Shown: positions 1-10,306, counted from the stretch's first letter. The stretch: 64,000 bases of DNA from Breoghania sp. (GCF_030066895.1 NZ_JASJAV010000030.1:62001-126000); one strand, 5' to 3'. Made by a program: numbers and translations. The notes: generated by a model from the sequence alone, not told the origin.

Positions 1-390
1 GGAAGACGAAATCGCCCATAAGACATCGCCGAGTTCGGCGCGCTGGGCGACATGAAAAGAGAACACGTCCTCAAACGAAATATCGTTAGCGATCGCGAAA
101 TTGAGTTCGCCGGAAGCATTCAATGAGGTCAGTCGAACGCGCTTACCCGTGGCAAGCCCGAGTAACTTCACATAGTCGCAGGTTACATGGTTGGCGATCG
201 CCGAAAAGCCGCCATTACCACAAACGAAAAGTTCGCGATCGGCCTCGATTGCCTTCTCTAGATAATGCGCAGCACGATCGATCTGGTTGCGATCCACCTT
301 GGAGATAGCCTGAGAAATTTGCTCCCCATAGTCGGTCGCATACTCGCCAGCAGACGAGTACCTTCTATCTGGGAAGCAACACGGCGTCAT
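1..390 (-). CDS. gmhA: SIS-domain phosphoheptose isomerase, GmhA-like (3' end outside window)
   Basis: Translation of the minus strand gives a sugar isomerase (SIS) fold: a long N-terminal helix (EYATDYGEQISQAI), the phosphosugar-binding segment FVCGNGGFSAIANHV, a second strand with LTSLNASGELNFAIAND, then ELGDVLWAISS, which leads into the usual SSSG turn beyond the window edge. GmhA converts sedoheptulose 7-phosphate to D-glycero-D-manno-heptose 7-phosphate, the entry step to LPS or capsule heptose. The ATG at 388-390 lies inside the end of the upstream kinase gene (26-base overlap), which indicates translational coupling. The reading frame is clean in the visible part. The canonical CGNGGSA serine is F here, so catalytic competence should be checked. 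Family assignment is firm; exact substrate is inferred from the neighbouring heptose genes. Confidence 0.8.
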   Translation of the reverse strand, partial: MTPCCFPDRRYSSAGEYATDYGEQISQAISKVDRNQIDRAAHYLEKAIEADRELFVCGNGGFSAIANHVTCDYVKLLGLATGKRVRLTSLNASGELNFAIANDISFEDVFSFHVAQRAELGDVLWAISSS

Positions 391-1344
391 TCTCTACGAT
401 CTCCGCTCCGTCGGGCCAGAATCTGTATTCGAGAGTGGGCAACCCTACCTCCTTCAACTGATTCTTGAAATTCTCATCGTGAAACACTGTGATGACCTCC
501 ATTTCCCGCCCCCAGCACCTTGCCTCCATAAGCACCCATCGACAGAAGCTTCTGGTAAAGTGCATCGATGGAATCCTCCCCGATCTTACTCGACAACTGC
601 TGCTTCAATTCCCAGTTGTGGTGCAACAGTCGACCACACTCCTTCGGATCGCGCATCAGCACTGCCTCCTGCATGGCATCCACCATCGCAACGATTTCGT
701 GCTGCCGTTCGACCACGGCCTGATCAGAGCGGATATTCTTGTTCTGCTCTTCCAATGTGGAATTGGCACGCCGCGTTATCCCGGTAAAAACCAGCGACAG
801 ATGGTTTTCCAGAAAACGCCCTACCCTACACCAGAGTGCCGATCCTGCGTTACAGTCCCATCGCAATTGAAGTGAAGAGTGTTGTATCCGCCGAGGCAGA
901 CCGCATACTGATCCTGCTTGCCGATAGGCTCGCCAAGGCGGTCAATCTCGATCTTGCAGCTGTAGTCAGCCAGATCCTGAGGTCGATGGACTTATCTGTG
1001 TAGGCGGCCAGATTGAGCGAGGTCGCGGCGGTGAATGCAGAGGAAGTTCCAAGTCCCATCCCCGCAGGCACATCCGCAAAGGACGCGAAATCGATGAAGG
1101 GTACGGGATAGTCGCGTGCGATTTCCCGGATGAGGGGATGTTCGACCTCGGCGAGGGACGCAACTTCCTCCACACGGCTGTAGACGAAGCGATAACGCTT
1201 GTGGAAGCTCCGGTTGGTGGCCACATAGACGAACTTGTTGATCGTGAAAGACAGGGTCTTTCACGAAAATCGTTCGTAGTAGGCCGGCAGATCACTGCCT
1301 CCACCCATCAGGCTGATGCGGAACGGCGCACGTGTAATGATCAT
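365..1344 (-). pseudogene. hddA: GHMP-family heptose 7-phosphate kinase, interrupted
   Basis: The start MIITRAPFRISLMGGGSDLP and the ATP-binding loop PAGMGLGTSSAFTAA identify a GHMP kinase of the HddA type, which phosphorylates heptose 7-phosphate at C1. The C-terminal part (LVFTGITRRANSTLEEQ, then LLSMGAYGGKVLGAGNGG) is also typical. The gene is broken: an in-frame TGA at 1261-1263 lies where GKTLSF is expected (GGA to TGA), and frameshifts are needed near 970, near 850 and near 500 to keep the family sequence. The ATG overlaps the stop of the upstream fusion gene as ATGA, and the 3' end overlaps gmhA, so the three genes form a tight operon. With this many lesions no full-length kinase can be made. 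Confidence 0.8.
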
Positions 1345-2659
1345 GACGCGTTCCCTTTCGCACCCAAAGCACAGATGTACCGCGCAGCCGCCGACAAGTC
1401 GGCGAACATCGCGACTTCACCGACATCGTACTTCCCGTCCTGATCGGCCAATCCGGTGGCGACCATGAGCGGCCTACAGCCAGCGGCAATCGCAGCGGCC
1501 GCGTCGACCGTCCGATCCCCCACCATAAAGGAACGGCCGAAATCGATGTTGTAGTGATCACCTGCACGCAGCAGCAGCCCCGGCTTAGGTTTGCGACAAT
1601 CGCAATCGATCTTCAGTTCCGTTCGCTCACCGGGAAATCCGGTCTCGAGATGGTGCGGACACACATATTTGTCAGTTAGAAACGCCCCCGAATGCGCCAA
1701 TTGGTCGTCTATTTCGGCATGCACAGCGTGTACGTCACTCCAATCAATGAACCCTTTGGCAATCCCAGGCTGATTCGTTACCAAAATCACCAAATACCCA
1801 GCTTCCTGAAGGCGCTTCACCGCCTCTCCCGTTCCTGGCAGCAAGGTCAGGGCTTCGGCGGTACAAGCATCTCCCGCCTCCTTAATCAAGACCCCGTCGC
1901 GGTCCAGAAATACGACAAGTTGGGCATTTTCACGATTCCGAGAAGACACCTCGCCACTCAGTATCTTCGCCTCGATTTCCCTCAGCCACTTCAGGGTCCC
2001 GACATCCTTGATGAATTCGGCCGTACGATATGCGTGCAGATGCCCCCCGGCCGCGACGACACGAGGAAAAACTGTCAATCCGAAATCTTCGGGTTCATCC
2101 GAAATATGCTCAAGGATACCCCGATTGAGGCAATAGGCGGCCGTATTGACGAAATTCTCGTGCTTGTTGTCGGCAGGACGGTTCTTTGAATGAAATGCCG
2201 TTATCCGGTCCGTTTCGTCAAAAGCAACCAAATCGCTGTCGAAGGGATGATCGTTGGGATGGACGGCAGCGTCCCGATCGCTCCGCTTTGCCGATGTTCG
2301 GCAAAAAAATGATCGAGTTGCATATCCAGAACCACATCGCCGTAGAAAACGAGGAAATCTTCAGAGAGACTGCCGGCGATGGACTTCACCGCCCCGGCTG
2401 TACCGAGAGGCCCATCCTCGCGGTGGTAGTGAATCTCAAGACCGAAATGACCACCATCGCCCAGAACCTCAGGAAACATATGACCAAGGTGGCCGGTCAG
2501 GATGTGGACGGTGCGGATACCGTAGCGAGCCAACAGATCCAGCTGATGCGCGGTCACCGACTTGCCTGCGATCTCAACAAGCGACTTGGGTCGATCAAGC
2601 ATCAACGGCGCCAGTCTTGTGCCTTTGCCGCCTGCAAGAATGATTGCCTGATCCACCAA
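1341..2659 (-). pseudogene. Nucleotidyltransferase-GmhB phosphatase fusion for GDP-heptose, frameshifted
   Basis: Residues 1 to about 235 are a sugar nucleotidyltransferase (AIILAGGKGTRLAPL, DRPKSLVEIAGK, YGDVVLDM). The remaining residues are a HAD phosphatase of the GmhB type (VVFLDRDGVLIKE, ILVTNQPGIAKG, a Cys/His zinc loop CPHH...CDCRKPKPG, MVGDRTVDAAAA). Joining both activities on one chain would link removal of the 7-phosphate with nucleotide transfer to heptose 1-phosphate. A single missing base near 2268-2272 shifts the frame between GAIGTL and AVHPNDHPFDSD, so only the separate halves are open now. First gene of the operon that continues with the kinase and gmhA. Start chosen at MVDQAIILAGG; no alternative is better supported. 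Confidence 0.82.
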
Positions 2660-3215
2660 CTATGCTCATCCGTGACGTTTCGCGCAGGTATGTTACAGAC
2701 GCAATTCACGAGGCTTCTCGCCCTTGCATCAAGTTAACCTAACTGTCCAACTTTCGGAGAACTCGGAAACCCAAAGAAACCCGAAAATTTTGACCAAATA
2801 GGTAAAATTGAAGCGGACATTTTTGGTGCAAATTCAGCCGTCAGTTTGTGCAGGGTTCAATATCTCAGCCCCTATATGACGTAAACCCCGGTATGGTTGG
2901 CATACACCGGTTTAATCGAAGAGCGTGCGAATACACTAGAAAGCCCCAGGTAAATTCAGAAACATAATAAATTATATATAGTTACGAACCGCCATGCGCA
3001 TTGGGATCGTGGAAATATTTGCGGCTTGTTAAGCTATATCGCAAATGCGAAACGTATCACTAGAACCTGGGGGCACAGATACGTATTTCTCACACATGCG
3101 CACAGAATAGTCAGGCGATCAGGAAAATATCATCTTCTACTTGGCTTAGCGTCGCGTTGGCAATGGTCAAATGTCCAGCTGCTCCGAAATCGAAAACATA
3201 GGCCCCACTATCCTC
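2660..3215. other. Intergenic, AT-rich, no gene recognised
   Basis: This stretch separates the start of the heptose operon from the end of the serralysin gene. It is clearly more AT-rich than its neighbours. It should hold the promoter for the heptose operon near 2660-2800, but I see no motif I would stake a call on. Short open frames in it have no recognisable protein features. Confidence 0.4.
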
Positions 3216-4849
3216 CTACCCGTAAGTGGCGATAAGATCTTCAACGGAGCCAAAGCCGAAGGATGAAGAAAAATGGATCTGGTCAAGATCATCTTCGAAA
3301 TCGCTGATGACGGCAGTATCGAAACCTGTGTTGAAAATGAAAACATCCGCATCAGCACCGACAAAGAGAACATCGTACCCATCGCCCCCTTCCAGGGTAT
3401 CGTTACCTTCTTCCCACTGCAAAATATCATTACCACTATTTCCAATAAGCTCGTCGTCGCCGAGCCCTCTACGTAAGTTATTATTTATTCCATCCCCTTC
3501 AATCCGGTCATCGTAAGACGACCCACGAACATTCTCGACGCAGACGAGGACATCCCCCTCCGCATCGCCGCCGCTCTCCGAAAGCCCGTCCTCCAAGTTC
3601 ACGTCAATCGCAGAAGACGATCCCGTATAGACGACCCAGTCGGTTCCTGCTCCGCCGTCCAGTTGATCGGCGCCGGTTCCTCCATCCAGAACGTCGTTCC
3701 CGATACCACCACTCAGAGCGTCAGCCGCGCCGTTGCCATAGAGCCAGTTGTCGGCATCGTTACCAGTGATGTCGTCCTGCCCTGCGCCGCCGACGGCATT
3801 CTCGATAGTGACGTCGAAGGCGATCGCCAGATTGTCCGTCATGCCGAGAACGTCGGAAAAGCTGCCTACGGTCAGATTGACGACCTGATCGTAGCTCGTG
3901 CCCGACAAGTCGATAGTATAGGTACCGCCGGCATCCCAGATCGCTATGACCGGTGCCGTATTCATCGTGAAATCAAAAGCATCACGCTCGGCATTGGAAT
4001 TGTAACCGTAGGTGGTGTCTCCAGTGCGCGTCGACATGTTCGCACCGTAGATGTCCTGAATAGCCGCGATGTCATGCAGCAGAGGGGTTGCCCCGTAGTA
4101 GGTGCTCGAACCGGGCTGAGAGTGATCCGCACCGGTATTGTAGATTTGGAAATAGGACATCACCGTGTATTGGCGCGTGTCCTGCGCGTATTCGGACATA
4201 TCCTCATAAGTCGGCGAGCCGCCGTTATAGGCGCCCGGATGAGAAAGACCGATCTCGTGGATCAGCGTTAGATAGCCGTAATCGCCGTAGTCGAGATAGC
4301 TGTTGGCCCAATAGTTGGGATTGACCCACACACCGCCGCCCCAAGTGCCGGAGGACGGGTAGTAGGCCCAGGCAACGCCCGGCCCCGATGTGGTGTTGGA
4401 AAACGTGATCTGAGCGCCGGCACCGGTCGTCTCAACGAAATTTACCGCGACGACATCGTTCCAGGCCTGGATCGCGTCGCGCGCCGCCGCCTTCTGGGCC
4501 TCCGAAAAGCTCGAATAGCCGGCGCTTCATCGGTCGTGAAATACGGCTCGTAGGTGGGCAAGGAAGTGGTGAAACCGAACGTGATCGTCGTTCCGCTCCA
4601 CTCCGCATTCGAGCGCGTCAGATTGTCGGAGATCGTGGCGAGATCCCAGACCTCCTTCGTCGCCGCATCCGCGCTAACCGCGTCGGCCTGAAACTGACCG
4701 GAACCGGCACATGCCGGACAGGCGCAAAGATCGGTAAAAGAAAGATCGACAGTCATATGCCCTTGTAGATTTCTGTTGGCCTTCAAACCAGAAGGCCCCA
4801 CCGTCCCTATCGAAATATAAATTTCTCGATCTGCATTAACGGTAAGCAT
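3216..4849 (-). pseudogene. Serralysin-type (M10) RTX metalloprotease, frameshifted and with a damaged zinc site
   Basis: A secreted zinc protease of the peptidase M10 serralysin group. After a frameshift near 4525 (one base missing in EAPAYSSFSEAQK) the chain continues through the catalytic region, the Met-turn YTVMSYFQIY and nonapeptide RTX calcium repeats (GGIGNDVLDGGTGADQLDGG), ending in VISDFEDDLDQIHF, the usual type I secretion tail. The family motif HEIGHALGLSHPG is reduced to HEIGLSHPG, an in-frame loss of four residues including the second zinc histidine (around 4238-4265). No type I secretion genes are next to it. Both the frameshift and the lost histidine make an active protease impossible. 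The N-terminal segment has a CPACAGSG motif before the protease domain. Confidence 0.85.
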
Positions 4850-5213
4850 TACATATTTTCTATGTGGCTGTCATTTTCATATATATCCATCCAACTTTTT
4901 CTGCCGCATGTTGGATTACTGGAAATAATAAATATGACAAAATTCTAAGTTCAAAATGTTCAGATCAATGAACACTCCGTTCCATAATTTTTCTCCGGTC
5001 ATCACGCCCCCGCCTTCATGCTGGGCGTTTGATCCGACATGCGGTAATGGTTGGTGCGAAAACATGTGAGAACAAGAGAGTTTCCCCGCGGGGGGAGGAA
5101 ACGTGACGCGGGCGGGTACGAGGGACGAAAACCCGCCATGTTATCCGGCTTATCATACTGACTGATTCCAGTCGATCACCAGGGGAATCGGCGTTTTGCC
5201 GAAACATGATTTC
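4850..5213. other. Divergent intergenic region
   Basis: Lies between the divergent starts of the protease gene and rfbA, so it should contain both promoters. It is AT-rich from 4850 to 4990. I see no convincing operator, hairpin or repeat. Confidence 0.35.
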
Positions 5214-6116
5214 ATGAAGGGCATCATTCTTGCGGGTGGGCTCGGAATCCGATTGCATCCTGTCACCCAGATCATCTCCAAGCAGCTTCTGCCGGTCTAC
5301 GACAAGCCGATAATCTACTATCCGCTGTCGACGCTCATGCTGGCGGGGATCCGGGAAATCCTGATCATCTCCTCGCCGCGCTCGCTGCCGATGTATCGCG
5401 AATTTCTGGGGGACGGCCCGTGCTGGGGGGCTATCCATCGACTATGCTGAGCAGCCCAAGCCCGACGGGCTGGCGCAGGCCTTCCTGATCGGCGAGCGCT
5501 TCATCGGCGGGCAACCGTCTGCCCTGGCGCTTGGCGACAACATCTTCCACGCCGCCGGCTTCACCCAGGTCCTGCAGCAGGCCGCCCGTCTGGAAAAGGG
5601 CGCCAGCGTCTTCGCCTATCCGGTGATGAACCCACGCGACTTCGGCGTGGTGGAAATGGACGAAAACGGCAAGGCCGCTTCGCTTGAGGAAAAACCAGCG
5701 AAACCGAAGTCGAACCTCGCCGTCACCGGGCTCTATTTCTACGATGCCGACGTGGTCGATATCGCACGCGACGTGAAGCCTTCGCCGCGCGGCGAACTGG
5801 AGATCACCTCGGTCAACGCCGCCTACATGCAGCGCGGCGATCTCAATGTGGTCAAGCTTCAGCGCGGAACGGCCTGGCTCGATACCGGCACGGTGGACAG
5901 CCTGTTGGCGGTGGCCAACTACGTGCAGACGGTGGAGCTTCGCCAAGGTTACAAGGTCGCCTGCCCGGAAGAGATCGCCTGGCGGCTCGGATACCTGGCC
6001 GGCGAGCAGGTTCTCAAGCTGGCCTCGACGTACCGCAATTCCTACGGCGAGTACCTGAAGAAGGTCATCAAGCAGGAAAGCCCGTCAAGCAGGAAAGCCC
6101 GTCGGGCGCCTTCTGA
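5214..6116 (+). pseudogene. rfbA: Glucose-1-phosphate thymidylyltransferase, frameshifted
   Basis: RmlA/RfbA makes dTDP-glucose, the first step to dTDP-rhamnose. Seen: [35 protein letters not shown], then after a one-base G insertion in a G run near 5428, [61 protein letters not shown]. The nucleotide-binding GGxGTRL is GIRL (Thr to Ile), which may itself be harmful. The original C-terminus KQESPSGAF with a TGA at 6114-6116 is out of frame because 17 bases are tandemly duplicated at 6070-6103; translation would read on into downstream repeat DNA. Two independent indels plus a motif change make it a decayed gene. It starts a deoxyhexose locus whose other genes are on the opposite strand. Confidence 0.88.
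6070..6103 (+). repeat. 17-bp tandem duplication at the end of rfbA
   Basis: The unit AAGCAGGAAAGCCCGTC occurs twice, head to tail (6070-6086 and 6087-6103). Removing one copy restores the expected RfbA C-terminus and stop codon. Seventeen is not a multiple of three, so the duplication shifts the frame. Confidence 0.95.
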
Positions 6117-6160
6117 GGCCGGAGAGATGCGGTTGGGGGCGCCGAGGTCTTTCTCGGGGT

Positions 6161-6464
6161 GCCCATCCTTCGAGACGGCGCTGATGCGCCTCCTCAGTGT
6201 CCGACCCGTAAGCCTCCTCAGTGTCCGACCCGTAAATGGTATTGGGCTATTCCAGCTACACTTCTTTCGTCATTGCCGGCTCCGACCGGCAATCCATACC
6301 GTGATGCTTCATCTCGATCAGATTCTGATATCGTGAGAATAATCCAAGCGCATGCCCTACCGACAGATCACGGAGTGGATCTCGGCTCGGAGGTCGGGAT
6401 GCCGAGTGGAGAGCATTGCGGACTACCCTATACCGTTTTTTTTCGGGTCGGACACTGAGAAGGC
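6161..6464. repeat. RIME-like half element with inverted arms and a 24-bp tandem duplication
   Basis: Begins with the dispersed half-element GCCCATCCTTCGAGACGGCG (6161-6197). A 24-bp unit containing CCTCCTCAGTGTCCGACCCG is then tandemly repeated (6188-6211, 6212-6235), and an inverted copy of its core (CGGGTCGGACACTGAGAAGG) lies at 6444-6463. The arms could form a long stem around about 210 bases of otherwise unassigned DNA. No coding sequence of its own and no transposase is seen. Confidence 0.75.
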
Positions 6465-6543
6465 CCGACAAGCTCGCTCGAAAGCAGGGCCTCCGCACAG
6501 CCCCTGCCCGCCTCGGTGCCGGGCGAGCAGATGCCGTCCGCGC

Positions 6544-7410
6544 TCACCCCTTGCAGGCGGCCATGTAGCGGGCGAGAGCGTCGCGCCAATGATCCGGCGT
6601 GCCGATGATCCGCGACAGCTTCGCCGTATCGAGCACCGAATAGGCCGGACGCAGGGCGACCGTCTTGAATGCGGCGCTGGTGGTGGGTTCCACGACCGCG
6701 TCCACCCCGGCAAGCTTGATGATCTCGCAAGCGAATTCGTACCAGCTCGCCTGGCCGGAATTCACCACGTGATAGATCCCGGCAGGGGCCTCGGCGGCCA
6801 GGAGATCGAGCGTCATTTTCACGATGTCGGCCGTGGCCGTCGGCGACATGACCTGGTCGTTCACCACGGAGAGCTTGCCGCGCTCGCGGCCGAACCTGAT
6901 CATCGTTTCGACGAAATTGCCGCCCTTGCCGCTCGCCCCGGCGGTGCCGAACAGAGAAGCCATCCGCAGAACGGTCGTCGTGGGATAGCGCAGAACGAGC
7001 GTCTCGCCCATTGCCTTGGAAGCGCCGTAGACGTTGACCGGATCCTTCGCCGCAAGCTCGTCATAGGGCGTCTTCCGGCCGATGCCGGAGAAGACGTAAT
7101 CGGTCGAATAGTAGACGAAAAGCTTGCCCGCCTCGGCACACCACGCCGCGATCGCATCGGCTGCGCGGACATTGACCTGAAAGGCAGGATCGGCGTCGAG
7201 CTCTACCGCATCCGTCTTGTGGACGCTGGCGCAATAGAGGACGACGTCGAAGTCCTCACGCTCCAGCGCCAGGCGGATGGCGTCGGTATCGGAAAGATCC
7301 AGCCGGTCGCGGCCGAAGGGCAGGAAGGTGAAATCCGCCCGCCCCTTGGCCGCAGCGGCGATGTCAGTACCGAACTGACCGGCAGAACCGAAGGTGAGAA
7401 GTCGCGTCAT
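6544..7410 (-). CDS. dTDP-4-dehydrorhamnose reductase-like sugar nucleotide reductase (RmlD family)
   Basis: Extended short-chain reductase of about 288 residues. Visible parts: an N-terminal Rossmann segment LLTFGSAGQFG, DVVLYCASVHKTDAVE, the YYSTDYVFSG motif followed by YGASKAMGE (the YxxxK catalytic pair), LRMASLFG, VNDQVMSPT and IYHVVNSGQASWYEF. This pattern fits RmlD, which reduces the 4-keto group of the dTDP-6-deoxy-sugar with NAD(P)H. Start at the ATG at 7408-7410, which overlaps the stop of the upstream epimerase as ATGA, so the pair is translationally coupled. The frame is intact. The exact sugar is uncertain because the partner upstream is not a textbook RmlB. Confidence 0.8.
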   Translation of the reverse strand: MTRLLTFGSAGQFGTDIAAAAKGRADFTFLPFGRDRLDLSDTDAIRLALEREDFDVVLYCASVHKTDAVELDADPAFQVNVRAADAIAAWCAEAGKLFVYYSTDYVFSGIGRKTPYDELAAKDPVNVYGASKAMGETLVLRYPTTTVLRMASLFGTAGASGKGGNFVETMIRFGRERGKLSVVNDQVMSPTATADIVKMTLDLLAAEAPAGIYHVVNSGQASWYEFACEIIKLAGVDAVVEPTTSAAFKTVALRPAYSVLDTAKLSRIIGTPDHWRDALARYMAACKG

Positions 7411-8429
7411 ATGTCGAGCATCCCGCCGCGCAGTTCCAGGTCCTTGATGACCCGGTGCCAATGCGCAAGCTCGGAGTACCAGTCGAGCGTGATCGTCTTC
7501 ACGGTGCGCTCAAGCTCACCGGATTCCAGTTTCTCGCAGATTTCGGAAACAGCACGACCGGCGGTCCACTTCGCCTTGTAGCCAAGCCCCTCGATCTTGT
7601 CGAAAGCCGCCCGGTAGGAGCGATTGTCCGCATCGCCGTACCATTCGATTTCAACGTCGCGGGGAACGGCTTCGGCCACAGTCTCGGCCAACGGCCCGAT
7701 CTGGTAGACGTTTTCCGCCGAGCCCACATTGAAGATCTGGCCGTTGACCTTGTCGGCATCGGCCTCGAGCATGAAGATCTGCGCTGCGGCCGTGTCCTGC
7801 ACGTGCACCATCGGCCGCCACTGGCTGCCATCGCGCATCAGCGGCAGCTTACCGGTCTTCCTGGCGCCGTAGGTCATGCCGTTGATCGCCAGATCGAAGC
7901 GCATGCGCGGCGAGTAACCGTAGACAGTGGACTGGTGCAGAACCACCACGCAGAAGATCTCGTCGACCAGCGGCAGCGTGCCCTGCTCGGCCATTTCGCT
8001 GGCCCGCGCATAGATGGTCAGCGGGTTGGTCTTCGTCGTCTCGTCGGCGATCACCTCGGGCGGCTGAAAACCGTAGAGCGAGCACGACGAGGGCAGCACG
8101 TAGCGCTTGACCCCGGCCTCCTTGGCCATGTGCGCGGTGCGAATGCGGCTGTCGCGGTTGATCGCCCAGGTGGCGTCCTGAAACTTCTCGCCGGAGGGAT
8201 CGTTGGAGATGGCGACCAGGTCGATGACCGCATCCACATCGGCGGAATGGTCACTCGTGAGCATGCGCGAATCCTCGCGAACACGCTCAAGCTTCGGCTG
8301 ATCGTTCAGAAGTTCGGAGCCGAAGACGAACCGGTCAACGGCGCGCACCTCGTAGCCACGCTCCAACAACATCGGCACAAGAGAAGTGCCGATATAGCCT
8401 CCTGCCCCGGTAACGAGAATCTTGGTCAT
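7407..8429 (-). CDS. NAD-dependent sugar-nucleotide epimerase/dehydratase
   Basis: Extended SDR protein of 340 residues. It has the NAD-binding VTGAGGYIGTSLVPML, DAVIDLVAISNDPSG, a SSCSLYG serine segment, a TIYARASEMAEQ helix carrying the catalytic tyrosine, and NVGSAENVYQIGPLAETV. The canonical YxxxK lysine is not at the usual spacing in YARASEMAE; this is seen directly but I do not know whether it is normal for the subfamily. It sits between rmlC and the RmlD-like gene and probably supplies the epimerisation or dehydration step of the same deoxy- or branched-sugar pathway. Frame intact; start supported by MTKILVTGAGG. Substrate unknown. Confidence 0.78.
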   Translation of the reverse strand: MTKILVTGAGGYIGTSLVPMLLERGYEVRAVDRFVFGSELLNDQPKLERVREDSRMLTSDHSADVDAVIDLVAISNDPSGEKFQDATWAINRDSRIRTAHMAKEAGVKRYVLPSSCSLYGFQPPEVIADETTKTNPLTIYARASEMAEQGTLPLVDEIFCVVVLHQSTVYGYSPRMRFDLAINGMTYGARKTGKLPLMRDGSQWRPMVHVQDTAAAQIFMLEADADKVNGQIFNVGSAENVYQIGPLAETVAEAVPRDVEIEWYGDADNRSYRAAFDKIEGLGYKAKWTAGRAVSEICEKLESGELERTVKTITLDWYSELAHWHRVIKDLELRGGMLDI

Positions 8430-8494
8430 TTTTGGAAAACCCCGGTCAGGAGAGCCCGGACTGAGCTGCCGGGCCTAGCCGCATCAGCGCCCGT

Positions 8495-9052
8495 TCAGAA
8501 CGGAAGCCTGTCGATGATATCCTTGAACAGCGGCTGATTTTTGTCTTTGTCGGAAAGCGTCAGTTCTTCGGGCTTGAACGGCCAGTCGATCCCCAGATCC
8601 GGATCGTCCCAGCGCACGCCCCTGTCGTTTTCGGGCGAATAGAAGTTGGTGACCTTGTAGATGAGCTGTGTTTGCGGCTCGAGCGTCACGATCCCGTGGC
8701 CGAATCTGATCGGCAGCAGGATCTGGTTCCACTCGTCTGCGGAAATCTTCGCGCTGACATGCTTGCCGAAGGTGGACGAGCCCTTGCGCAGATCGACGGC
8801 GACATCGAGAATCGAGCCGGAAACCACGCGCACCAGCTTGTCTTGCGCGAACGGCGGCGTCTGGAAATGGATACCGCGAAGGACGCGGGTCTCTACGGAC
8901 AGGGAATGGTTGTCCTACACGAAATCAAGGGAAATCCCGTGTTCTTCGAACATCTTCCGATTGTAGGTTTCCGAGAAAAAACCGCGATTATCTCCAAACT
9001 TCTTTGGCCTGATGATTTCAACGTCAGGAATTTCCAGAGAAACAACTTCCAT
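8495..9052 (-). pseudogene. rmlC: dTDP-4-dehydrorhamnose 3,5-epimerase with an in-frame amber codon
   Basis: RmlC cupin epimerase of the usual length, 185 codons. From the ATG at 9050-9052 it reads MEVVSLEIPDVEIIRPKKFG, DNRGFFSETYNRKMFEEHG, then ISLDFV followed by TAG at 8915-8917 where the family has Gln (DFVQDNHS, CAG to TAG), then SVETRVLRGIHFQTPP and LVRVVSGSILDVAVDLRKGS without any frame change. One transition therefore truncates the protein before the active-site His of GIHFQ. The rest of the frame is clean, so this lesion looks recent. Unless TAG is suppressed no active epimerase is made. First of the three leftward genes with the epimerase and the RmlD-like reductase. Confidence 0.88.
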
Positions 9053-9250
9053 GTGCCGATCATCCGCAGTCAAGTGCGGTAAAACCGCCCGCAAACGTCA
9101 TACGGCATAGCTCCTGCACATTGACAGTGTCAATCACACCCAAGTTCTATTCAACCGCCCGAGACCATTTGCGCCAGAACGCCCGAGGGCAGGTGTAACA
9201 ACGTACCGGCGCAAACTGGACCCGGCAGAGCCAGACCGGTGGATGACGGG

Positions 9251-10306
9251 TCAGACCTCGGCCCGTTCCCGCTCCTCAACCCGCATTTCGCTTCCCAGAC
9301 GCTCACTCCAGAACCGCCTCTGGGGCGGAGGGTCGTTCAGGATCGCGGCGGCCGCGCGGGCCTTGTTCTGCATGGCGCGCAGTCCCTGCGGATCGGAGAT
9401 CGCAGCCAAGATCGCATCCACCCAGGCCCCGACCTCGTTCGGCGCCAGCAGTCCGGTCTCGCCGTCGCGAATTTCGTTGGCGAAACACCACTCCTCGCTG
9501 TAGAGGCCGACGGCCCCCAGCATCGCGTGTTCGATCACCTTATTTATGGAGCGGCCCCGGTTGAACGGCGTGTCGAGCATCGGATAGAGCGCCAGATGAA
9601 ACCGCAACCGCGCATGGCGGGCGCGGTGAAGGGCCCAGGGCAACGGCCGGCGCAAGCGCAGGCGCGGTGACCGTCAATCGACATTCCAAGCTTGCCACGC
9701 GCGATCATCGTCACCGCCACGTTGCGATGGCTCTCGAGCACCCTTTCCAGCACCGCGCCGACAAACACGCGATCGGCACCGTGGGTGACAGAGCCCAGAT
9801 AGGCGATATGCAGGGCGCCGCCGCGATCCAGCTTGCTGAAATGGTTGTCGTCAGCCATCGGCCCGGCCCAGATCGGGCCGAGCAGCGCGGTGCGGTGGGT
9901 GGCTTCGAATTTCTCCTCCAGAAAGGTCGTCGGCACGACCACGGTCTCGGCCCGTTCCAGCAGCGCGCGGTATTGGCCCTCGTGCAGCCGCTTGAGGCGG
10001 GAGCGGTAGTCGGCGGGCAGCGTCTCGTCCCTCGGCGGCATCGAGATCGTCGTTGATCACATAGGTGACACGCAGCGAGGAATCGGAGAGAACGGCATCG
10101 ACGACGCGCGGCGTATCATGGCGCACGACGACAGCCTGATCGTTGCACAGGAAGCTGTTGGCGCCGATCCGGCGGTTAAGCGGTGCACGGCGGCCCGGTT
10201 GGGGGCGAAGCCACTCGCGGCCGGCATTTGCGAAGTAGAGATCCATCGTCGGAATAGCCCGGCTCGCCCGGGCTATCCGGCCCAGATGCTGCCATACGCT
10301 GCGCAC
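9251..10306 (-). pseudogene. Glycosyltransferase family protein, frameshifted
   Basis: Likely GTG start at 10304-10306, preceded by AGGAGG. The reading gives VRSVWQHLGRIARASRAIP, MDLYFANAGREWL, NRRIGANSFLCNDQ, LRVTYVINDDLDAA. After a shift near 10045 it continues LPADYRSRLKRLHEGQ, TVVVPTTFLEEKFEA, HIAYLGSVTHGADRVF. After another shift near 9660 it ends with a GT-B C-terminal half (DTPFNRGRSINKVIEHAMLG, YSEEWCFANEIRDGETGLL). The last part matches the donor-binding domain of group 1 glycosyltransferases, with NEIRDGETGLL as the usual gene-end motif. It belongs with the surrounding surface-polysaccharide genes. Two frameshifts make it non-functional; acceptor and donor cannot be predicted. Confidence 0.75.

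Noticed and set aside
3026..3235. A small plus-strand gene between the heptose and protease genes
   Set aside because: No ribosome binding site, basic low-information sequence, and it overlaps the 3' end of the protease gene.
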